DNA of 64,000 nt from the NCBI GenBank assembly GCA_021018995.1, contig CM037598.1, forward strand, positions 66,916,671 through 66,980,670, written 5' to 3'. Both the position numbers and the translations under genes were made by a program. Position 1 is the first letter of the stretch; each line of letters starts with the position of its first letter. This DNA is from Chloranthus sessilifolius (taxonomy: Eukaryota > Streptophyta > Magnoliopsida > Chloranthales > Chloranthaceae). Of this stretch, positions 1 to 10,705 are shown in pieces. The notes under the pieces were generated by a model. The model saw only the letters and a list, made by a program, of their open reading frames with translations. It did not search any database and was not told the DNA's origin.

Positions 1-81
1 CCCCAAAGGTCAAGGTGGTCAACAAGTCAAACCTTAAATACGAACTTCAGGGCAAAATACAATAGTCACTGTTCATATGCC

Positions 82-286
82 TGGCGCAACTATTAGTTAT
101 GCCAGGCAAATGCACAGTAAAACAGTGCAGACCAGTGCTGGAAGTTGTCTCGCGAGGGTGGGGCCCACATTTAAATCTAGCGCAACTATTAGTTGTGCCA
201 GGCTTATAAATAGAGGGGATTGGCCTGACGCAACTATTAGTTGTGTCAAGCAAATTTTATTACTGGCGCAACTATTAGTTGCGCCA
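82..286. repeat. Four 23-bp palindromes in the D LTR
   Basis: Copies lie at 82-104, 178-200, 226-248 and 264-286. The perfect form (264-286) is an 11-base arm TGGCGCAACTA, one central base and the exact reverse complement of the arm. The other three differ by one to three bases. Six more copies occur in D at 3063-3178 and 38087-38205. None is seen in A, B or C. Confidence 0.9.
203..213 (+). promoter_or_regulatory. TATA box on the antisense strand of the D LTR
   Basis: TTATAAATAGA is a textbook plant TATA box on the plus strand, antisense to D. It lies between the second and third palindromes of the LTR cluster. It points into D's interior, where the plus-strand accessory genes lie. Promoter function is inferred. 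Confidence 0.45.
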
Positions 287-689
287 AATCCCTAGGGGGG
301 CGCACTTGACTTTATCTTCCTACCCTCCACACCCAGTTTGCCATATCTTTTGATGTATACGTCCGATTGGGGCAATTTTTAGACCGTCAGAAAGTTGACG
401 ACCTCTACTCTTCAATGGTATGGGACTTGATCACCGTAGAGGGCCGTAGCCAGTTTCGGTGTACCCCTCCTCATCCATTATCTGAGAAGGTTAGGTTTGG
501 GGTTTTGAGGGGTTCTAAGGGTCGAGATTGGTTTCTAAAGGTTTGAGGTAGGTTCTTAAGGGATCTAGGGTGATTCCTAAAGGTTTGGGGTGATTCCTAA
601 GGGTTCCATACATGCCATCAAAAGCTCAGAATTGCACCTCTCTCGAAAGGTGTTTCGATCGGGCCTTGGGCCAAATTTAGGTGTCTATA

Positions 690-703
690 GATGCCCGTCT
701 TTG
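690..703 (-). other. Polypurine tract of D next to its 3' LTR
   Basis: On the minus strand the bases before the LTR read CAAAGACGGGCATC. B has CAAAGAGGGGCATC just before its own 3' LTR at 30726. This is the expected plus-strand primer position. One G-to-C change interrupts the tract in D. Confidence 0.65.
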
Positions 704-2010
704 GTATCCGATCACTAATGATCATATACCAAAGAAAAGAGACATCCGAAGAGGCCGAAGGCATTACTGACGGGTCCACTGCATTCAGAAGGAACTTCAA
801 ACATCAGGTGAGTAATATGGTGAGAAAACGAAAGCCCTGGGATTCCAGGCTAAACATTCGTTTCTCGAGGTAATCGGTTCCGAAGCGCTTAGCGATATTA
901 CTGGGCATAACCGAGGTGGAATGAGTTGTGAAAGCCCAATAGCTGGGAAAAGCGTCCGCCTCTCGAGTTGCGAAAGCCCGTTAGTCGAGAAAAAACGTTA
1001 TCTTCTCGAGATGATTCGAAGGTGATTGATGTTCGAGATTCATTCTGAATGCAACAACTTTGTAAGTAAGAGGGTGATTGACCCACATTCAAAGATAGGT
1101 ACAAAGTAAACATACGCAAGGCTCCACATTTTGCGTCCAATCCCACGAGGCATTTGACGGCCTCATCGGACTGTTCGCGGGTGCCCCTGCTGAACACAAG
1201 GTTCGAGGTCTTTGGGCGAATCCATCAACCCTGAAGTTTATTTAGCATGACTACCCAAGTGAAGTGGATAGATGTCACAACACTTTTTGGTAGTACATGC
1301 CATTTTTGAACACGTGCCCTAGATCCACATGACCCAGAGCATCTAGCTTCAAATAACACTACACAGGTCCAACCAGTTATTGGGGTGTCTTCATGAAGGG
1401 ACATCTAATCCTGGTATTTGCTGATAATGATCATAAATATCAATTAACTATACATAGTCATGCACCCATCAGGGGCAATAAGCAACGATAAAGGCGATGG
1501 AAGCCCCGACCCGGATTCGCTTGGGTATAATTTACGGGGACAAACGACTATCATACGGATACCCAGACGCATGGCGTATACTTTACAGGGATACCGCTGC
1601 CCATACAGGTTTTAAGCCTGCAGAAAATAAAAGGGAAATGAACCCTTCCGAATGCATGGTTGCACATAGTTTGATTGATATGTAATCTCATTCTTAACAG
1701 GCTGGTTTCAACCAACGATTGATCTTTTCCAACGGAGAATTTGAAGCTTAAGACACTTAAGTTCATATGAATCCACAACAGGGCGCTCATCGCAAAGATT
1801 TAGCAGTGGAGTCGACTCGATCGAAACATTGACTGTTTGATCGGGACCGACATTATTGCTCCTTCCTTAAAGTAGGATCCAAAAATCTGAGACGAACCTC
1901 TGACTCAAGACTTTAGTATGGCACAACTGCATTGCGGATAAAATATTGACATTTTACCGCCTTGTGCTTATGCGTTTCTGTGGGAATTCTCTATTTCCGA
2001 TCTCCAACTA
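704..2010 (-). other. Non-coding 3' region of D
   Basis: No supportable gene. The stretch next to the LTR (704-760) and the stretch around 1450-1640 match, in reverse complement, B's 30640-30721 and 29640-29830. This marks the segment as the shared untranslated tail between the accessory genes and the 3' LTR. Short open frames here are not conserved with B. Confidence 0.6.
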
Positions 2011-2014
2011 TTAT

Positions 2015-2815
2015 TTTGTAATAACTTTTTGGTATTTTTCAAACTAATTTATGTGATTTTTTTTAGAATTTTGAAGTTATGTGAATTTTTGGGATTTTTC
2101 AAACTAGTTTAAGTTATTATTTTATGTGAAATTCTTTGGGATTTTTTCAAACTAGTTTATGTAAATTTTTTGGAATTTTGAAGTTATGTGAATTTTTGGG
2201 ATTTTTCAAACTAGTTTAAGTTATTATTTTATGTGAAATTCTTTGGGTTTTTTTCAAACTAGTTAATGTGATTTTTTTTGGAATTTTGAAGTTATGTGAA
2301 TTTTTGGGATTTTTCAAACTAGTTTAAGTTATTATTTTATGTAAAATTCTTTGGGATTTTTTCAAACTAGTTTATGTGATTTTGTTTGGAATTTTGAAGT
2401 TATGTAAATTTTTGGGATTTTTCAAACTAGTTTAAGTTATTATTTTATGTGAAATTCTTTGGGATTTTTTCAAACTAGTTTAAGTTATTATTTTATGTGA
2501 AATTCTTTGGGATTTTTTCAAACTAGTTTAAGTTATTATTTTATGTGAAATTCTTTGGGATTTTTTCAAACTAGTTTATGTGATTTTTTTTGGAATTTTG
2601 AAGTTATGTGAATTTTTGGGATTTTTCAAACTAGTTTAAGTGAATTTTTGGGATTTTTCAAACTAGTTTAAGTGAATTTTTGAGACTTTTCAAACTAGTT
2701 TATGTGATTTTTTTGGATTTTTGAAGTTATGTGAATTTTTGGGAATTTTCAAACTAGTTTAAGTGAATTTTTGGGACTTTTCAAACTAGTTTATGTGATT
2801 TTTTGGAATTTTTTT
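2015..2815. repeat. T-rich tandem array with a caaactagttta core
   Basis: About 15 copies of a variable unit of roughly 45-60 bases. Each has a TTTTGGGATTTTTC-type stretch followed by CAAACTAGTTTA, which contains the palindrome AACTAGTT. Later units (2626-2800) are shorter. B has no equivalent array, so it probably expanded in D's lineage. Confidence 0.85.
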
Positions 2816-3062
2816 TTTGGCTTCTCTGTCGGGATTTTGGATTTTTATTTTTTTAAAATTTTTTTTATGTGTAGGATCGAGGTGCTTATTGACCTCGGTC
2901 CGTCTTTATTTTAGCACGGCTTCCTCGGGGAGTCGATGGATGATCGAAATGCCGTCTTGGGAGTGTGTGCATCGGCCGTGGGTGATAAAACCAATAAGGA
3001 AGAAGTGGGGAACCAGCCTTCCTATCTAGCTCGTACCAGGCCCAAAACCCGGCCTAAGTGCC

Positions 3063-3178
3063 TGGCGAAACTAATAGTTGCGGGTCACTAGGGGCCTCAA
3101 AATAGCCTGGCGCAACTATTAGTTGCGCCAAGCAAGTGGAGGGAAAAAATTTGCCTGGCACAACTATTAGTTGCGCCA
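3063..3178. repeat. Three palindromes upstream of the PMD gene in D
   Basis: Copies at 3063-3085 (decayed), 3108-3130 (perfect) and 3156-3178 (one mismatch) of the same 23-bp palindrome as in the D LTR. They are followed by a pyrimidine-rich leader-like stretch and a possible splice donor at 3349. The arrangement places the cluster at the presumed promoter of the plus-strand PMD gene. Confidence 0.88.
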
Positions 3179-3531
3179 GGCTTGGCTGAGGAAAATTTCT
3201 CCCCCCCTTCTTCTCCTTTGAAACCGAAAGCCGCCTCTTCCTAAGGTTTTCTCTCATTGTCCCTACGTGCGCTCCATTGCCGTCGTTTTACTTGTGTGGA
3301 TCAGTCGTTGGCTCATGCTAGACCAAAGATCCATCATCTTTCGCAAGGTAACCATCAAAACCTATTTCCTTTGATTTCTCTTGCTTTTCTTTATAAATAA
3401 GATGATGATCTTGCACTTTTAGATGGGAAATGGTTCATTTTTATTGTTTTTATGCTTATTGACGATGTGTGGATGGTTCCTTATGATTAATGCTTTATTA
3501 TTATTTTTTTTGTAGTTTTGTGGGTTTATTG

Positions 3532-3534
<3 letters not shown>

Positions 3535-3583
<49 letters not shown>
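3535..3583. repeat. (TA)n microsatellite
   Basis: An uninterrupted TA run of about 24 units within the T-rich stretch between the palindromes and the PMD exons. Open frames across it (Tyr-Ile repeats) are artefacts. Confidence 0.95.
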
Positions 3584-3586
<3 letters not shown>

Positions 3587-3859
3587 GTTTTTATATGGAA
3601 TGGTTTTTTTTTTGTATTATGTTGTTTACACATATTTTTTTGTTTTTGTGTTGTTGTTTTGTTGTTGTTTTTTTTTGTAAAAGGATTTTTTTTATTTTTG
3701 AAGGAACCTTGTTTTGTTTTTCTTTTCTTTGTTTTTTTTTTTTTTAAAACTTTTAAACAAAGTAAAAAGGGGCTTTTTTTTTTAAAGGATTTGTTTAAAT
3801 GAAGTAAAAGGGTTTTTTTTTTGTTTTTATTTTTTTGAAAGAATTTTTAAGGTAAAAGG

Positions 3860-4700
3860 CTCTTTTTCTTTTGAAAGAATTTTCCTAACAAAGTGAAGAG
3901 GATTTTATTTGCTTTTTCTTCTCTTTTTTGTTTTGAAAGAATTTTTCTCTAACAAAGTGAAAAGGATCTTATTTTCTTTTTGTATTTTGAAAGGAATTTT
4001 CTATCAAAGTGAAAAGGATTGTTTTTTTTTTCTTTTTTTTTTTTGAAAGAATTTTCCTAACAAAGTGAAAAGGATTTTATTTTCTTTTTATTCTTTTTTT
4101 TCTCTTTTTTTTTTGTTTTGAAAGAATTTTCCTAACAAAGTGAAAAGGATTTTATTTGCTTTTTCTTCTCTTTTTTAGTTTTAAAAGAATTTTTCTAACA
4201 AAGTGAAAAGGATTTTATTTGTTTTTTTTTCTCTTTTTTTGTTTTGAAAGAATTTTCCTAACAAAGTGAAAAGGATTTTATTTGCTTTTTTCTCTTTTTT
4301 TTACTGAAAGAAATTTCCTAACACAGTGAAAAGGATTTTATTTGCTTTTTTTTTCTCTTTTTTTTGTTTTGAAAGAATTTTCCTAACAAAGTGAAAATGA
4401 TTTTATTTGCTTTTTCTTCTCTTTTTTGCTTTGAAAGAATTTTTCTCTAACAAAGTGAAAAGGATCTTATTTTCTTTTTATATTTTGAAAGGACTTTTCT
4501 ATCAAAGTGAAAAGGATTTTATTTGCTTTTTTTCTTTTTTTGTTTTGAAAGAATTTTCCTAACAAAGTGAAAGGATTTTATTTGCTTTTTTCTCTTTTTT
4601 TTTTTGTTTTGAAAAAACTTTTCTACCAAAGTGAAAAGGATTTTTTTTGCTGAAAGAACTTTTCTACCAAAGTGAAAAGGATTTTATATATATTTTTCTC
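3860..4700. repeat. Tandem array with unit of about 50-70 bases, caaagtgaaaagga core
   Basis: About 14 copies of a T-rich unit containing GAAAGAATTTTCCTAACA, then AAGTGAAAAGGATTTTA and a C/T-rich tract. The array lies inside a possible 5'-UTR intron of the PMD gene (donor near 3349, acceptor CAG near 4803). Confidence 0.85.
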
Positions 4701-4804
4701 TTTATTTTTTTGAAAGACAAAGTAAAAAGGTTTTTTTTTGAAAGAACTCATTGCACGTGTATCCTTGTACTTGACCAGATGTGATTGCCTTTTGTTGCCC
4801 CAGT

Positions 4805-6603
4805 ATGTTAGGCGGTGATGAGCACATTTTCGAGGAGGGACCCGAGATCGTATATGGCCCGCGGGGGGAGGAATTTGTCTGAGTGGAATGGAAAGCGGGC
4901 CTGTGGCTTGAAATGCAGGGCAAGGCTGCCCGGGTCGGCCTCCTTCACCAACAGCACACCCATATTTCAAACTTTGGGATAGTGGGCAAGGTAAAAAAGA
5001 GGTTCAATTTATTTCCATTATGCACTTTTTTTGCTTTGCCTCTTTGATCTGATGTGCATTTCCTTTGGGTGCAGGACTTGCCTAATATTGTATTCCGCGG
5101 GGGGTGGCTCGACTTTCACGAGTTCTACCTCTACGTCCCCCCCGTGGTGAAGGTCTTGTTGGAGCAGGTGGGCTTTGGGGAGTTCTTGTCCTGTCCCGCC
5201 ATGAGGGTCGATGCTACCTATTTGAAGGCCCTGATCGAGAGGTTTCGTCCTGAGACCATGACATTCCATATGCCGTACGTCGAGATGGCGTTGACGCCCG
5301 TCGATTGGGCCATGATCACTGGTATCAGGGTAAGGGGGATACCGATATCCAATCTAGCGGTACCGAGCCGGGAGGACATTACTTGACAGATTGGGGCCTA
5401 TCCTCCTCGCGGGCAGACCCATGACATAGAGGTCAAGATGTCTTGGCTGACCTCCCTCTTTTCACCTGATGAGTTGGTAGACTTGGGTCAGCCAGATAGG
5501 GCGCTCTATATTACGCCAGAGCGGGCGATTGTCCTAGCTCGCATCACCCTCTTACTCCTGCTGGGCAAGAGCCTTTTCACAAATACCAGCGGGAGCCGAG
5601 TCAGCCTGGCCTTGTTGAGCGTGATGGACAATTGGGGAGATGTCCCCAGGCACGACTGGGGAGGGGCAGGGTATGCGTGATTGATGTACAATTTATCTCG
5701 GGTTGTGACCGGGGATTCGAAGTCTGCCGTGGGGTTTTGGGCTGCCCTGGAGGTAATTCCGCATCCCTTTGCCTTTATCAACTCTTTTGTTGCATGACCT
5801 TATATGTGCTATTGACCTGCTCGTATGTGTTATTTCTTTTTTTTTTTTTTTTAGGTAGGGATACCACCACTTCCACCTGGCGCCGCCCTTCACTCAAGGC
5901 GCCACTATCCTCTCGCGCCAAGAATCGGCATTAAGCCCGACTGTAATGGGCCTAAGGTCCCAACTTGATTTGATGATCCCCGACAGGTAACAACTCTTCA
6001 ACCTTTGTTTACTTTTAGCTTGGAAATTTCCTTTGACTGAGGTGTTGCTTGCTTGGTTTCTCTCTTTTTTGACTTGAGCAGATCCTCCCCGATCCGTACC
6101 TGGCATCCCCCTTCCGGAACCAAGCAGCTGTGGGTGCCTCCCGTTTATTCAACAATTTCTGAGTCGTGTTCTTCTATGGAGCGTGGGCTAAATTTTATTA
6201 TCTGGGAGAGCAAGTGGTGCACCAGTTTCAGGGCCATTATGCCATAACCGTGGACCCCCAGGCGGATGTCTAGTATCCTGCTGGTAGTATCGAGGAGCTC
6301 ACAGTGGCTTTCTTCAACAATGGGCTCCCTATCCATGCTCTTCATGTGCCTGGGGACTATCATCTCTGGTATGAGTGCCTACCTCATCGATTCATGTTGT
6401 CGCGCTTTGTCCCTAGCACCAATTTTCGGGCATTTGGCGGCCTGCTCGGTCAGGTAATTTATCTTGGCTTGGATTAGTTTCTTTTATGCTTTTATTCAAT
6501 TTTTATCCCTTCTAAATGGATCTCTATTTTGTTCACAGTTTGCCCTAGGAGACGATTTATGATGGCGGAACCCAGTCTTGGCCGATATGTGGGTGGATCC
6601 CTC
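4805..6603 (+). pseudogene. Plant mobile domain (PMD) gene of D, exons 1-5 (5' part)
   Basis: Accessory gene antisense to D's gag-pol. Exons read in one continuous phase: 4805-4990 (ATG at 4805), 5075-5752, 5855-5986, 6082-6453, and 6539 up to the A insertion at 6603. Donors are GTAAAA, GTAATT, GTAACA and GTAATT; every acceptor is AG. Exon 2 contains the PMD signature (Pfam PF10536), including RFRPETMTFH and the following acidic/hydrophobic block, residues about 115-165. No frameshift is seen across the five exons, but seven in-frame stops occur at 4880, 5384, 5678, 5966, 6160, 6271 and 6560, several probably former Trp codons. The gene resumes at 37112 beyond element A. PMD proteins occur in plant MULEs and gypsy elements and in host silencing factors of the MAIN type; the role here is unknown. 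Confidence 0.82.
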
Positions 6604-6877
6604 TGTTATTAAGGTAAAAATGTCACTTTTCACCCTATAACCTAACCATTGATAGACCTGTGAGCACACTAATAAGCTCTTGTCAAGTGTATTTTGTAGA
6701 CAGCAATAAAAGAAGGTACTAATATAGAAAACCACTCAAGAATGCCCAAAAAGGAGCTATCTCTCAGCACAGGACAAACCTAGCAACAACACACCAGAGG
6801 GAAGCACATCACTGGACCCTTGGAGCGTGTAGCTACAACAGGGCAAGGCCAAGGAAGTGAAAACATGCTGAGAATGT

Positions 6878-7356
6878 CCTATCGATTGGTCACCTGAAGA
6901 CGTCGATAGGAGCTGAAAGCAAAAAAAGGAAGAATTTGTGTAGTTGAAGAGGTCTTCGATAGGATCTGTAGGTAGAAAAAGGATGAATTCGTGTGGATTA
7001 AGGAGTTCGATAGGATCTCAGAACCTATTGAGTAGCTGAAAGGAAAGAAGAAACCATCCTATCGAAAGCCTGCCTGAAGAGTTAATAGAACCTATCGAAG
7101 GGTGATTGAGCCTTTCGATAAGACTGAAAGCAAACCTATCGAAATGACGGAATGAACAGCAGAACCTGTCGAAATGGTTTTTCAACCTGTCGAAGAGCTT
7201 CTCCAACCTGTCGAATACTCCAAACCAAGGACTGAGAAGGCTGGAACTCCAAGTGAAGATTCATCTTTTCGAAACCTATCGAACGGATCTGAGGATCTAG
7301 CGAAAGGACCAAAATGCTCGATTCCAACCTGTCGAAAGCTTCCTGAACCTGTCAAA
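6878..7356. repeat. TCGA-centred motif array in the A 5' LTR
   Basis: About 16 copies of TTCGATAGG or its reverse CCTATCGAA, with CCTGTCGAA variants, in both orientations at irregular spacing. Examples are 6901-6910, 6955-6963, 7091-7099, 7186-7194 and 7274-7282. The same motif recurs in the 3' LTR (35300-35780) and between integrase and the last ORF (14565-14700 and 32490-32650). Confidence 0.88.
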
Positions 7357-7565
7357 ATCATGTGCAAAACTTCTCAGAAATTCAATTGAGCACACGTTGT
7401 ACTTCATTGACCCGCTGCACACAACCTGAGAACTTGGTGACCGACATGACGGTTCCAGAAGATGCCCTAGAAAGCCCTAACCGACCCACGTGTTTTAACA
7501 AAACTCTAACAAACTCTGACGACCTTCTAAAAGGAATTTTTGGCAAAAAAAATAGAGGAGAGAGC

Positions 7566-7577
7566 TACATATAGAGA
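7566..7577 (+). promoter_or_regulatory. TATA-like site of the A 5' LTR
   Basis: ACATATAGAGAT here corresponds to the better site TATATATAAA in the 3' LTR (35981-35990). It lies downstream of the motif array and about 500 bases before the stem-loops. The 5' copy is probably weakened by mutation. Confidence 0.45.
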
Positions 7578-8061
7578 TCCCTAATTGCCATTGGGGGAGA
7601 TCGAGATCTGAGCCAAAATTCTGGAGATTAGCACCTGCAGAGCAATTCCATTTCTCTCCTTTATCCCAACCATGGTTGGCTAAGTCCCTTGGAGTAGCGA
7701 GGAGCGAAGTTAGATCTGTAATTGGATGAGGTTAAGAGTGCTACTGTAGGTTCCTAGCTGCACAGACTACAGATCTGAGAGTATTTCTATTGTAAAGTGA
7801 CCTTGTTTGCAATGATAATGCTGTTTTTAATGCTTTAATTAGATTTAAATTTCCTTTGGATCCATTGGGTGATCGATCGGATTTGTGTAGAGGAGTTGTA
7901 GATCAGCTCACCCACTTAACTGGTAGACCTCCTGGATACCATCTGATCTCCCTGGATCTGATGCTCCTGTAATTCCTTGAGTTTGTGACCTAGGAATTGC
8001 AGCATCTGTAGTGGTTTTAATTGTTCTAATTGAGGCTCTGGCTCTGTAGGAGATCCCTAGG

Positions 8062-8202
8062 ATGGTCTGTGACCATTAAAGTGGACAGATCATAACCTTA
8101 AGATAAATATAAGCTCAGGCCTCAATTAGATTCATCTGCTGCAATCCATGGATTCGATAAAGTCTATAGGATGGTCTGTGACCATTAAAGTGGATAGATC
8201 AT
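8062..8202 (+). other. Two conserved RNA stem-loops in the A LTR leader
   Basis: Hairpin 1 (8062-8093): outer arm ATGGTCTGT, a GA bulge, inner arm CCAT, loop TAAA, inner arm GTGG, outer arm ACAGATCAT. Hairpin 2 (8171-8202) has ATAGATCAT as its last arm. The 3' LTR has both (36477-36508, 36586-36617) and C has one (45799-45830). Base changes between copies keep pairing through G-U wobble. The stem-loops lie within the presumed transcript; their function is unknown. Confidence 0.6.
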
Positions 8203-8699
8203 AGCCTTAAGACCAGGTGGATCCTATGATTTGGAGTGGAACTTCTACCCTGCAGCTATGCTTATAGCTAGCGAGGGAATTGTGTGCTCTGAACCTCTGT
8301 AGCATGATTAATTGAATCTGATTTCAGTGAAAACCAACCTCCAAGCTACTCTTCTTCATTTGCTGCTTTTTACTCCCTTTCCCCCGCAAGATCTAAGCTC
8401 CTAAACTCGATCCAATTTAGTTTATGTTTAATTGTAGCTTAGTTTAAGTGACAATCCATTCCAAACTTCTCCCCTATCTTTTAGCTAAATTAGTAATAGT
8501 TAGGGTGCCAGATCTGACACAGATCTAGAGATTTGTCATATTTCTAAACAACCTCCCTATGGACATTCCCTTACCTTTCTTTTAAAGTTTGCTACAACAG
8601 ATCTTGAATACTTGCAGGTCTGTATGAGTGTGTCTGCCTAGTTTTATTGTTGATTTTAAACCTCATTTGAGGGTAGGCAAACACACCCCAACAAGTTTT

Positions 8700-8717
8700 T
8701 GGCGCCGCTGCCGGGGA
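8700..8717 (+). other. Primer binding site of A (tRNA-Asp type)
   Basis: TGGCGCCGCTGCCGGGGA is complementary to the 3' end of plant tRNA-Asp except for one base (C for T in the middle). It lies six bases after the LTR end, as in C. Confidence 0.85.
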
Positions 8718-9128
8718 GGCAGTTTAGAAATTGATAGATCTATGTTTTGATCCTAGATTTGTAGTTTTTGTTTGATTTTACTAACTACATTTGTAAGTGG
8801 TGTTGTTTTTCAGTAGTTTGTGTGCAGTTCATCAGATCTAAGGCTACCAGTGAGAGGAGAATTGTGCTAGAGATTGCTCTGTAGTTTGCATCCCTCTACT
8901 CCCCTGTTATTTTTCAGATCTGTTGATAATTTTTGTTAGAATAGTTAGAAAATTTGGTTGATTCTATTTGTTGTGTGTTTGGATCTGTTCTGCATTCGGA
9001 ATCTGAGTGTTGTATATTTGGTAGGAGAACTCTGCAACCTCAGATTATTCCACTAAATCCAGAGGTGGAAAGACTTCTCATATCCAGACCAACTACACCC
9101 ACTTCTGTTACATTTGATTATGTAGAAA

Positions 9129-10650
9129 TGGGTGAGCAACATCAGCCAAGAACCCTTAAGGAGTTTAATGCACCAAGGATCTACAATTCCCCCCTTCTGC
9201 ATTCAATTCCTAGCTGCTCAAGAAAACCATGAGATAAAATCATCCATCATTCAAATGCTGCCCTCATTTCATGGCCTGACCAAAGAAGACCCCTATAAGC
9301 ACATTGATGAATTCTTGGAACTGTGCACTACATTTAATATCACATATTTGGGGGAGGAGGCCACCAGGATGAGACTCTTTCCTTTTTCATTAAAGAATAG
9401 AGCCAGGACCTAGTTGTCTTTGCTTCCACCTAACAGTATTCAGTCCTGGAGTGATCTCCAATGTTAGTTTCTGGCCAAGTTCTTTCCTATGTCAAAGACC
9501 AGCCAATTGAGGAAGGGTATCATCTCTTTTACCCAAGATCCAACTGAAGACTTTCATCAATCCTGGGAGAGATTTAAAGAACTCCTCAAGAAATGCCCCC
9601 ACCATCAACTCCCTGAATGGCAATTCGTTCAAAGCTTTTATCAGAGAATTGATGCTAAAAGCAGAGATATGATAGATGCCTCCTGTGGTGGCACCTATCT
9701 CCATAAAACTGCTGAGGAGGCATGGGAGCTCTTTGATATCATTAGTGAGAACCCTATGCAAAGGAAAACCTTAGCAAGAGATCTAGAGCCTCCTAAATTG
9801 GTGAAAGAGAACACCTCAAGGGGAAAGATATATGAAGTGAGTGTGCCAAGTGAGTTGGAAAGGAAAGTGGACAGCTTAACTCTGAAATTTAATAGGCTGA
9901 TGGGAGCAATGCAGTCACCTGTGGCTGCTAGAGTAGAGGAGGCATGTGCCATATGCCAGTCCCCTGCTCATCCCGTGGAAGAATGCCCATCTGCTGACCA
10001 ATTTCTTAATTTTCTAACAGAGCATGTGGCTGCAGCTCAGTCTTATGGGCAACAACCTGCTGCTGGGTATCAATGGAAGAACCACCCAAATCTGAGGTGG
10101 AGACAAGATGGATACCCCAGCTAGTCGCAGCAGCAGCCCCAGCAGCCCATGCCTTACAGAAATGCTCAGCCCTATTGAGAAGGTTATGCCCCAAGACCTC
10201 AGTATCAGCAACCCATGGCCCAACCTGTAGCTCCTCCTGTGCAGCAATCTGCACCCCCTCCAGCTGTGAGAACACCATCCTTTGAGGAACAAGTTTTATC
10301 TTCAGTACAGAGCTTGAACACCTTGACCCAAACTGTGCACTCTCACAATCAGAGCATCAAAAAGATAGAGGACCAACTTGGTCAGTTGTCTGATGCTCTG
10401 ACTAGAAGAGAGGGAGGAAGGTTGCCTAGCTAACCACAGGACAATCCACGAAGGCAATTTGTAGTGGGTGAAGTTTCCTCCACTTATGAGGAAGCTAAAT
10501 CTGTTACAACTTTGAGAAGTGGTAAGTTAGTGGACAACCAAGTGGGTGTGAGCCTGTGAGGAACTTGGAGGAGGAAAATGAGGTAATTTCTACTAGCACA
10601 CAATCAATACCACCAATGGTGGACTTGCAGGAACAATTAGCTGTGAATAA
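9129..10650 (+). pseudogene. Element A gag (Athila-type)
   Basis: Encodes the capsid/nucleocapsid polyprotein that packages element RNA. The likely start is the ATG at 9129, matching C's gag start at 46631. A one-base frameshift near 9190 moves the frame. The capsid core follows (FHGLTKEDPY and LRLFPFS-type blocks, about 9270-9410), then a stop at 9411 (TAG, Trp in C). The C-terminal part (9489-10124) carries a CCHC zinc knuckle, spacing C-X2-C-X4-H-X4-C, at about 9948-9990. The Gln/Pro-rich tail (10125-10650) is broken by further stops and shifts. Decayed but clearly gag. Confidence 0.87.
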
Positions 10651-10705
10651 AGAGGATAATGAGGATCCTTAAGAAAAGAAAAAACTCAAAAAGAAAGAGA
10701 CCCTA

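Larger units (their letters stand above)
1..689 (-). repeat. Element D 3' LTR, U3 part (truncated by window edge)
   Basis: Read on the minus strand it starts TATAGACACC at 689 (consensus TGTAGACACC, one changed base). It continues with the GGCCCAAGGCCCGATC block also found at both LTR starts of B and at 62060-62138. The stretch 480-600 matches B's repeated aacccttaggaa-type sequence. A palindrome cluster lies about 400-610 bases from the LTR start, the same offset as the different palindromes in B's LTR. The other LTR end and target duplication are outside the window. Confidence 0.85.
6604..8693 (+). repeat. Element A 5' LTR
   Basis: Begins TGTTATTAAGG, aligning with the C LTR start, and ends CCCCAACA six bases before the primer site. 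Contents in order: a dense TCGATAGG-type array (6878-7356), a TATA-like site near 7567, a leader with two stem-loops (8062-8202) and a U5 part. It is about 75 bases longer than the 3' LTR, which lacks most of the first 85 bases. Confidence 0.85.

Noticed and set aside
82..286. CRISPR array
   Set aside because: Short palindromes with unequal spacing in plant DNA inside an LTR; no cas genes, no spacer-repeat pattern.
1497..1790. Small overlapping frames at 1497-1790 as host genes
   Set aside because: The stretch matches B's 29640-29830 non-coding tail and shows no conserved frame.
2817..3029. A 70-codon plus-strand frame
   Set aside because: No recognisable domain, starts within the T-rich array, and is not conserved in B.
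3054..3257. Minus-strand frame with repeated AQLIV-P peptide, and a similar plus-strand frame at 38086-38210
   Set aside because: These are translations of the palindromes. The same peptide appears because the repeat is read through; the real gene at 38356 starts later.
3490..3802. Plus-strand frames full of Tyr-Ile and Phe
   Set aside because: Caused by the (TA)n and poly-T tracts.
8700..8717. A tRNA gene near the GC-rich TGGCGCC block
   Set aside because: Only the 18-base complement of a tRNA end is present, at the primer-site position after an LTR; no cloverleaf.
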